In this document: positions 15,508 to 21,110 of the stretch, piece after piece
Numbering within the stretch: the first letter of the stretch is position 1
Layout: each line of letters starts with the position of its first letter
Assembly: GCA_038222915.1 (NCBI GenBank)
Contig: JBBRHH010000033.1
Span: 1-21,110, forward strand
DNA: 21,110 nt
Source of the DNA: JBBRHH01 sp038222915
GTDB taxonomy: Bacteria; Planctomycetota; Phycisphaerae; Tepidisphaerales; Tepidisphaeraceae
Reading direction: 5' to 3'
The notes under the pieces: generated by a model
Seen by the model: the letters and a program-made list of their open reading frames with translations, nothing else
The model's database searches: none
Told to the model about the DNA's origin: nothing
Translations under genes and position numbers: made by a program

Positions 15508-16731
15508 TTAGGCGGCCACATGTGCAGGAATCGTCTCATCGCCCACCAGCCGCATCGCCGGCGCACCCGAAGGCTGATATTCCCCAACACACCGCCGCAG
15601 CGCCTCGACGACTTCATCCCGCCGGCCATCCACAATCGCTTCCAGCGTCTGCAGCATCCGCTCCACCTGTTGCTGTTTCGCCGGCGGAAGCTGCCACACC
15701 CGGATCTTTTCATGCGACGTCGCCAGCGTCTCTTCATTCTCCAGCGACAGCTCTTCATACAGCTTTTCGCCAGGGCGGATCCCGCTGAACTCGATTGCAA
15801 TATCTTCGTCAGGCCGCAGCCCGCTCCGCCGGATCATCTCCCGCGCCAGATCGAGAATCTTCATCGGCTCCCCCATATCCAGCACGAAAATCTCACCGCC
15901 TTGCCCAAGCGCCCCCGCCTGCATCACCAGTTGACTCGCCTCCGGAATCGTCATGAAATATCGCCGCATATCCGGATGCGTCACCGTCACCGGCCCCCCC
16001 GCCTCAATCTGTTTCTTGAAAATCGGCACCACGCTACCGCTCGACCCCAGCACATTTCCAAATCGCACCGCCACGAACCGCGTCTTATGATTCGAATTCC
16101 CACCGCGCACCCGTAAGCTTGATCCCTGATTCAATGACTGAATGTACAGCTCTGCACACCGTTTGGTCGCCCCCATCACACTCGTCGGATTCACGGCTTT
16201 GTCCGTGCTCACCATCACAAACGCCCCAACCCCATTTGCAAGCGCTGCGTCCGCAATCACGCGCGTCCCAAATACATTGTTCTTCACGGCCTCCCCAGGA
16301 TTGGCCTCCATCATCGGCACATGCTTGTGCGCCGCGCAATGAAACACCACGTCCGGCCGCTGGTCATGAAAGACCTGCTCAATCCGCCGCCCGTCACAGA
16401 TATCCGCCACCACTGGCACGATATCCGCCCCAAGCCATCGCTCTTTCAATTCTCGATCAATTTCAAAAAGACTGTTCTCCGCCCGATCCAGCACCAGCAA
16501 CCGCCGCGGGCAAAATTTCATCGCCTGCCGGCAAATCTCCGACCCAATGCTCCCCCCCGCCCCACTCACCAGCACAACCTTTCCCGCCAGAAAACGTTGC
16601 AATTCAGGCGTATCCAGATTCACCGGCGACCGCCCCAGAAGATCCATAATATCAATGGGCGTTGACACAGGCGCAACGCCCGACGCCCGTCCAAACCGCG
16701 ACCGACAGGCCTCGAGAAACGCTGAAGCCAT
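15508..16731 (-). CDS. UDP-sugar 4,6-dehydratase of the CapD/WbpM/PglF type, without membrane domain
   Basis: This 407-aa extended SDR enzyme probably converts UDP-GlcNAc (or a related UDP-sugar) to a 4-keto-6-deoxy sugar for surface polysaccharide or glycan synthesis. The NAD(P) loop G-A-G-G-S-I-G is at 57-63. The active site reads S-T-D-K (175-178) and then V-M-G-A-T-K with M186 and K190. Met in place of the usual SDR Tyr is the hallmark of the long WbpM/PglF type, whereas short FlaA1/PseB enzymes keep Tyr. Yet the four N-terminal membrane helices and sensor-like domain of the long type are absent. The protein begins only about 27 residues before the D-L-L-G-R-x-P-V linker. A shortened, soluble version is implied. 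No ribosome-binding site is evident at 16731. It lies 176 bases upstream of the ParA fusion on the same strand. Confidence 0.88.
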   Translation of the reverse strand: MASAFLEACRSRFGRASGVAPVSTPIDIMDLLGRSPVNLDTPELQRFLAGKVVLVSGAGGSIGSEICRQAMKFCPRRLLVLDRAENSLFEIDRELKERWLGADIVPVVADICDGRRIEQVFHDQRPDVVFHCAAHKHVPMMEANPGEAVKNNVFGTRVIADAALANGVGAFVMVSTDKAVNPTSVMGATKRCAELYIQSLNQGSSLRVRGGNSNHKTRFVAVRFGNVLGSSGSVVPIFKKQIEAGGPVTVTHPDMRRYFMTIPEASQLVMQAGALGQGGEIFVLDMGEPMKILDLAREMIRRSGLRPDEDIAIEFSGIRPGEKLYEELSLENEETLATSHEKIRVWQLPPAKQQQVERMLQTLEAIVDGRRDEVVEALRRCVGEYQPSGAPAMRLVGDETIPAHVAA

Positions 16732-16826
16732 GGAAGTATCCGATTCACTATCGGCCCACCATGGGGAGGTGGTTTAGATTTCTAGGACGTAAATCGGATA
16801 CAATTGAGCCGATTAAGAGGAATATA

Positions 16827-17636
16827 ATGGCGATCAAAAGCCCGTTTCCCGGCATGGACCCCTATCTGGAGCAGCACTGGCGCGATGTGCATGCCCGATT
16901 GATTACCTACACGGCCGACGCACTCCAATCCCAATTACCGACCGGCCTTCGAGCGCGCATGGAAGAGCGAATCGTGGTCGAGCCCACCTTGGGACAGCCC
17001 CGAGGTGTCTACCCCGACGTTCGCGTCATCGAGCACGGCCGTGGCCAAAACATTGGACGTGAAGCGGGCAGCGTCGCACTGGCCGACGTGGCCATACCGT
17101 TCATCATGAAGATGAAAAGCGAGCCGGCCACCGAAAACTTCATCGAGATCATCGATATCGGCTCCGGTGGCGAGGTAGTCACCGTGATTGAAATGCTTAG
17201 TTTCACAAACAAGCTCCCGGGCAAAGGCCAGGACGCCTATCTTGAAAAACAGCGGGAACTGATCCAGGGAGACGTCAATCTTGTCGAAATTGATTTACTT
17301 CGCGCTGGCAAACGCATTCTCGCGTTCCCGGGTAATATCCCGGATTCCTACCGCACCACCTACAACCTATGCGTATATCGATCCTCAACCGATGACGCGG
17401 AGTTGTACGGCGCGCCGTTACGCATGAGGCTTCCAGTCATAAACGTTCCGCTCCGGCCCACAGATGCCGACGCTCGTCTCGATATTCAGGCGCTTGTTGA
17501 CACCGCTTACAAAAATGGCGGCTACGACGACCTCGACTACACGCGCGACCCAGAGCCACCCCTCGAACCCGCCGACGCCGAATGGGCTGCCGCCCTCCTC
17601 ATCGAAAAAGGCCTCCGCCCCGCCACCCCGCGTTAA
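16827..17636 (+). CDS. DUF4058 family protein
   Basis: The product is 269 aa and begins with the family's signature S-P-F-P-G-M-D-P-Y-L-E (residues 5-15), followed by W-R-D-V-H-A-R-L-I-T. DUF4058 proteins are common in Planctomycetes and Cyanobacteria, often in several copies. Their biochemical role is unknown, and the sequence here (alternating strands such as F-I-E-I-I-D-I and V-V-T-V-I-E-M-L) gives only a weak hint of a nuclease-like alpha/beta core. The ATG at 16827 follows GAGGA (16817-16821) with 5 bases of spacing. The longer open frame back to 16662 is rejected because it lacks a ribosome-binding site and precedes the conserved start. It is divergent from the dehydratase gene across 95 bases, where TACAAT (about 16797-16802) could be its -10 box. 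Confidence 0.85.
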   Translation: MAIKSPFPGMDPYLEQHWRDVHARLITYTADALQSQLPTGLRARMEERIVVEPTLGQPRGVYPDVRVIEHGRGQNIGREAGSVALADVAIPFIMKMKSEPATENFIEIIDIGSGGEVVTVIEMLSFTNKLPGKGQDAYLEKQRELIQGDVNLVEIDLLRAGKRILAFPGNIPDSYRTTYNLCVYRSSTDDAELYGAPLRMRLPVINVPLRPTDADARLDIQALVDTAYKNGGYDDLDYTRDPEPPLEPADAEWAAALLIEKGLRPATPR

Positions 17637-17730
17637 ATTGATTTACCCCTCCCCAGGTCTTACCATCCAAAAGCCCTGATTGGCTGCCGTCAATGGGCTA
17701 TTGCAGCAGTATTTAGCGGAGCGTGACTAC

Positions 17731-18981
17731 ATGATCCAACGCCGAAAGACCCGCAAAGTCATCGTGGGCGATGCCCAGCACGGCTTCGTCGGCATCGGCG
17801 GCGACGCGCCCGTCTCCGTTCAGTCCATGACCGCCGGCTACACATGGGAAATCGACAAGTGCGTAGCCGAGATCCACAAGCTCGCCGCCGCCGGCTGTGA
17901 CATCGTCCGCGTAGCCGTCCCTGAACGTAAAGACACCGAAGCGCTCAAGGAAATCCTCCCGCAAGTCACCGTCCCCATCGTGGCAGACGTCCATTTTCAC
18001 TTCAAGCGCGCCCTCGAAGCCATCGACGCCGGCATCCACAAAATCCGCCTCAACCCCGGCAACATCAGCGATCGCTCTCAGGTCAAGGAAGTCATCCAGG
18101 CCTGCAAAGCGAAGAAAATCCCCATCCGCATCGGCGTCAACGAAGGCTCCATCGTTGAGCGCAAAGACAAACAAAAACGCATGAAAGAGCTCGGCGGCGT
18201 CTTCTCCGACAACAAGAACGGCCACCTCCTCGCCATCATGATCGCCAAGCTCGAAGAGTACGTCGAAATCTTCGAGGAAGAAGACTTCCACGACATCGTC
18301 ATCAGCGCCAAGAGCATCGACCCCCTCCTCGTCATCGACGCCTACGCCGAAATCAGCAAGCGATTCGACTATCCGCTGCACCTCGGCGTCACCCACGCCG
18401 GCCCCAAGGAAACCGGCACCATCCGCTCCGTAGTCCCGCTCGGCCACCTCCTCGCAAGCGGCGTCGGCGACACCGTCCGCATCAGCTACGCCAACGACCC
18501 CGTCTACGAAGTCCAGGATGGCCTCGAGCTCATGTACATCCTCGGCCTCCGCGACCGCATCGGCGCAGAACTTATCGCCTGTCCAAGTTGCGGCCGAATC
18601 CAAGTCGATCTCTTCAAACTAGTCCAGGACGTCCGCAAGCAACTCGCCAAGGAAATCCGCCTCCCCATCAAAGTCGCCGTCATGGGCTGCATCGTAAATG
18701 GCCCAGGCGAATGCGAAGGCGCAGACATAGCCATCTTCGCCGGCGACCGCCGCGGCATCATCTACGTCCAGGGCGAAAAAGTGGCCAACGTCCCCGAAGA
18801 AAACATCCTCGATAGCCTGCTCGAGGAATGTAGAAAATTTCAGGGCATGGTAGAACGCGGCGAAGCAAGGCTAGGCGAAAAAAAGGTAGACATCCTCCCC
18901 CCCGACCCCATCGGCGAACTTGGCAGCGGCTGGGAAAAAATCCAAAGCGAAAAGAGTCATTCGCTGCCCGTGGTGAAATAA
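17731..18981 (+). CDS. ispG: 4-hydroxy-3-methylbut-2-enyl diphosphate synthase (flavodoxin/ferredoxin)
   Basis: This [4Fe-4S] enzyme of the MEP isoprenoid pathway reduces methylerythritol cyclodiphosphate to HMBPP in the cytoplasm. The product is 416 aa, the two-domain bacterial form (TIM barrel plus cluster domain) without the large insert of plant-type enzymes. Early residues P-V-S-V-Q-S-M-T and later H-K-I-R-L-N-P-G-N-I are typical of the barrel. Cluster ligands are C284 and C287 in A-C-P-S-C-G-R and C320 in G-C-I-V-N-G-P-G-E, with E327 as the usual fourth ligand. The start at 17731 (M-I-Q-R-R-K-T-R-K) has GGAG about 9 bases upstream. A TTG at 17680 opens the frame but adds 17 non-conserved residues. 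The C-terminal 25 residues are a variable polar tail. It lies between a DUF4058 and a Uma2 gene, with no other MEP gene beside it. Confidence 0.96.
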   Translation: MIQRRKTRKVIVGDAQHGFVGIGGDAPVSVQSMTAGYTWEIDKCVAEIHKLAAAGCDIVRVAVPERKDTEALKEILPQVTVPIVADVHFHFKRALEAIDAGIHKIRLNPGNISDRSQVKEVIQACKAKKIPIRIGVNEGSIVERKDKQKRMKELGGVFSDNKNGHLLAIMIAKLEEYVEIFEEEDFHDIVISAKSIDPLLVIDAYAEISKRFDYPLHLGVTHAGPKETGTIRSVVPLGHLLASGVGDTVRISYANDPVYEVQDGLELMYILGLRDRIGAELIACPSCGRIQVDLFKLVQDVRKQLAKEIRLPIKVAVMGCIVNGPGECEGADIAIFAGDRRGIIYVQGEKVANVPEENILDSLLEECRKFQGMVERGEARLGEKKVDILPPDPIGELGSGWEKIQSEKSHSLPVVK

Positions 18982-18997
18982 TATCGGAGGCACGAAT

Positions 18998-19639
18998 ATG
19001 ACGACGGAAACCCTGCCCTTCGAACAGCGTTTCATGCTTCGCAATGTGTCCTGGGAAGATTATGAATCCTTGTTGCGTGGCGTCGGCGACCGTCACGTGT
19101 TCATTACATACAACAATGGAACATTGGAACTCATGTCTCCCTCCAGAAAGCACGAACATGTGGCTGAGATCCTCGGGGTTCTCGTCCGTACACTGGCGAT
19201 GGAATTGGATATCGAGATATCGAGCGCAGGATCAACGACCTTCCGCCGGGAAGACCTTGCGAAGGGCTTGGAACCAGATCGCTGCTTTTATATCCAGAAC
19301 GAGGCTGCGGTCCGGGCCCACGACGACATTGACCTTTCCGTGGATCCTCCACCAGACCTCGCGATCGAGGTCGACATTACGCATCGTTCCATGAATCGTG
19401 AAGAGATATACGCTGCTTTGGGCGTAATTGAATTGTGGTGCTGGTCCAACGATGCGTTAGTCGTTCGCATCCTCGACAAGGGACGTTACGTTCTCAGCTC
19501 GACGAGCAAAGTACTACCAATGATTCTACCGGCCCAGTTGGAGCGGTTCGTACGAATGCGGGGGACAATCGGTGAATCGACCCTCTTAAAAATGTTCGTC
19601 AAATGGGTCCGTGAAGACTTGCGGCAAACGGGCGGCTGA
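18998..19639 (+). CDS. Uma2 family (DUF820) PD-(D/E)xK endonuclease-like protein
   Basis: The product is 213 aa and matches the Uma2 family, predicted restriction-endonuclease-like nucleases. Visible family marks are G-T-L-E-L-M-S-P (E44), H-E-H-V-A-E-I-L-G, L-E-P-D-R-C-F-Y-I (D94) and P-P-D-L-A-I-E-V-D (D120, E124). D120-x3-E124-x-D126 replaces the more usual E-V-L/S ending, so the catalytic lysine of a canonical PD-(D/E)xK site is not obvious. The natural substrate and role are unknown. The family is greatly expanded in Cyanobacteria and Planctomycetes. The start has a strong GGAGG (18986-18990) 7 bases upstream and sits 16 bases after the ispG stop, so it may be co-transcribed with ispG. 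Codon choice is less C-ending than in ispG. It converges on the next gene with 4 bases between stops. Confidence 0.87.
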   Translation: MTTETLPFEQRFMLRNVSWEDYESLLRGVGDRHVFITYNNGTLELMSPSRKHEHVAEILGVLVRTLAMELDIEISSAGSTTFRREDLAKGLEPDRCFYIQNEAAVRAHDDIDLSVDPPPDLAIEVDITHRSMNREEIYAALGVIELWCWSNDALVVRILDKGRYVLSSTSKVLPMILPAQLERFVRMRGTIGESTLLKMFVKWVREDLRQTGG

Positions 19640-19643
19640 CCAG

Positions 19644-21110
19644 CTACCGAGGATCATAAACCAACCCAAACGCCTCTTTCCGGCAAGGCGTATCGTTCCC
19701 ATTCACATCCTTCGGACTCAAAAACAGCTCCACCACATACCCACTCTCATCCAGATACTTCCAATACACCCAACCGGCCTCGCGTAGCTCCACATCACTC
19801 ACGCACATATTCGCATCCGAGTTGGAAGTCCCACTGCTGTCCCAAGCCACCAGCGTTCCCGGCGTCTTCAACTTCAGCGTCGACTTCGCGAGAAAATCCT
19901 TGATCAGTTTGTCATTCTTCTGCCGGATATTCAGCGAAAAATAAATCTGCGGCGGCACCGCCGCGATCCGCGGATACTTCACGCTCATCGGATCATTCCG
20001 GTACCACTTGGCGAAATTGATCGCCAGCAGATCATTCGCGTAAATCGGAAACGGCGCCTGCATATCCGTGTAATAAATCTTCCCCGCTATCGGATAAGGA
20101 GCGCATAGCACAGGCACCTGATCCTTCCCATCCGTCATCCGCATATAAGCATTGCTCGCCAGCGGCGCAAGCGCCAGCAAGCCCGCGAACGGCAGCGGAT
20201 GATTCCATCGCACCGTCGTAAACACCCACTCAAACCCCGCTGCCGACAGTAGAGCCCAGAACGGCGCAACCACAATCAAATACCGCGCCATCCCAAAACT
20301 CCCCTGCAATCCCTTGAACCACAACACCGTGTGCCCGATCAACACCAACACCGGAATCGCCGCAATCAAAAGCTGAACCTGCTGCCTCCGCTCCTTGCCA
20401 ACCAGCCAGATCAAACTCAATCCCATCAGCACCGGCACCGGAACCATCGCCATATTGAACAGCCGATCGGCCGTCAAACTCCTCGGATCAGGCGTCATCG
20501 CCGTCTTCAATTCCGGATGGTCCACCAGCAGGTGATAATCCACCCACGAGCTCCACGACAAAAACCCCAAAAACGCAATCAGGCAGACCCACCACAGTGC
20601 CCTCTGCCCACCACTGCCCGGCGTCGAAAGCGGGCTGCTCTTCCACAATCCCACCCACAAAAATGGAAACACCATCGGAGCAACAATGATCGGTAGCATC
20701 ACAAAAAATGTAATCCCCGGCCCATGCCCGTACATGCTCGCCGCCGCATAAGGCCACGCGCTTTTCAACCACGGAATCCACTCCCCTCGAAACAGTGGGC
20801 CCATGCCATGATCACCCCCCCACTGCGTCGGGTTATATACCATCCATCCCACCAGATCCCACAACACCAGCGGAATCGGCAGCACCAGCAACAACCACCA
20901 ACGCCGATGCACCGCCAGCGCAATCGCCGCCAGCCCCAAAAACGCAAATCCCTCCGGCCGCCCCATCGGCGAAATCCCAATCAAAAGCGCCATCAACAAA
21001 AAATGCCGCGTCTGATAAGCCCAGAAAGCCAGAATAATTCGAGTCTCAAACGGCAGCTCCGGCATCTCACTAAACGACTGCAAAAAAAACATCGGCTGCG
21101 CCACCAGAAA
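19644..21110 (-). CDS. Polytopic membrane protein, probable GT-C-type (family 39-like) glycosyltransferase, N-terminus beyond the window
   Basis: At least 488 residues are visible. The frame is still open at the right edge, and the GTG near 21104 is internal rather than a true start. About eight or nine hydrophobic helices are visible, for example W-W-L-L-L-V-L-P-I-P-L-V-L, F-F-V-M-L-P-I-I-V-A-P-M-V-F and Y-L-I-V-V-A-P-F-W-A-L-L. About 150 residues without helices close the protein. The early motif G-R-P-E-G-F-A-F-L-G-L is the R-P-E-G seen in many membrane glycosyltransferases of the ArnT/PMT type. These use polyprenyl-phosphate sugars, and their catalytic Asp/Glu lie in the N-terminal loop that is missing here. 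The glycosyltransferase call is therefore tentative. Two Cys in the C-terminal part (D-A-N-M-C-V and T-P-C-R) may form a disulfide in the periplasm. Confidence 0.7.
   Translation of the reverse strand, partial: FLVAQPMFFLQSFSEMPELPFETRIILAFWAYQTRHFLLMALLIGISPMGRPEGFAFLGLAAIALAVHRRWWLLLVLPIPLVLWDLVGWMVYNPTQWGGDHGMGPLFRGEWIPWLKSAWPYAAASMYGHGPGITFFVMLPIIVAPMVFPFLWVGLWKSSPLSTPGSGGQRALWWVCLIAFLGFLSWSSWVDYHLLVDHPELKTAMTPDPRSLTADRLFNMAMVPVPVLMGLSLIWLVGKERRQQVQLLIAAIPVLVLIGHTVLWFKGLQGSFGMARYLIVVAPFWALLSAAGFEWVFTTVRWNHPLPFAGLLALAPLASNAYMRMTDGKDQVPVLCAPYPIAGKIYYTDMQAPFPIYANDLLAINFAKWYRNDPMSVKYPRIAAVPPQIYFSLNIRQKNDKLIKDFLAKSTLKLKTPGTLVAWDSSGTSNSDANMCVSDVELREAGWVYWKYLDESGYVVELFLSPKDVNGNDTPCRKEAFGLVYDPR

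Overview
The window looks like a stretch of GC-rich chromosome from a planctomycete-type bacterium, probably Phycisphaerae-like. The main taxonomic clues are a pseudopilin with the N-terminal prepilin motif plus the C-terminal H-x9-D-G motif typical of Planctomycetes, a DUF4058 protein, a Uma2-family protein, and a membrane GT-C-like protein with an RPEG motif. This placement is inferred from protein families, not from a marker gene. No rRNA, intact tRNA, CRISPR array, transposase or phage gene was seen.

Layout, left to right. 1-3388 (+): the end of an RND efflux adaptor gene and a complete CzcA/CusA-type heavy-metal pump. 3750-4583 (+): a TPR lipoprotein, closed by a strong hairpin that also faces a small exported protein on the minus strand (4673-5059). 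5332-6549 (+): argG. 6607-7270 (+): a MntA/HepT (MNT-HEPN) toxin-antitoxin pair with its own promoter-like sequence and a direct repeat over the predicted start site. 7332-8324 (+): a zinc-independent quinone-oxidoreductase-like MDR enzyme. 8383-11679 (+): a molybdenum/tungsten formate dehydrogenase alpha subunit that reads straight through an in-frame TGA. 11688-12344 (-): the pseudopilin. 12418-16731 (-): three same-strand genes, namely a sugar-nucleotide 4,6-dehydratase, a ParA-type ATPase fused to a C-terminal AMPK-type glycogen-binding domain, and a MinD-like protein with no P-loop. 16827-19639 (+): DUF4058, ispG and Uma2. 19644-21110 (-): a polytopic membrane protein cut by the window edge.

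Two things stand out. First, the formate dehydrogenase is almost certainly a selenoprotein: TGA at 8923-8925 falls exactly where FdnG/FdhF carry selenocysteine, and a 7-bp hairpin with a GGTCT loop begins at the expected distance downstream. A routine gene caller would split it into two genes. The enzyme has no twin-arginine signal and no beta or gamma subunit gene beside it. Second, the ParA-CBM48 fusion, its P-loop-less MinD-like neighbour and an upstream sugar-nucleotide dehydratase suggest a system that positions or organises a carbohydrate or glycogen-like cargo. That function is a hypothesis. The remaining genes are ordinary metabolism (arginine, isoprenoid MEP pathway), metal export and accessory families.
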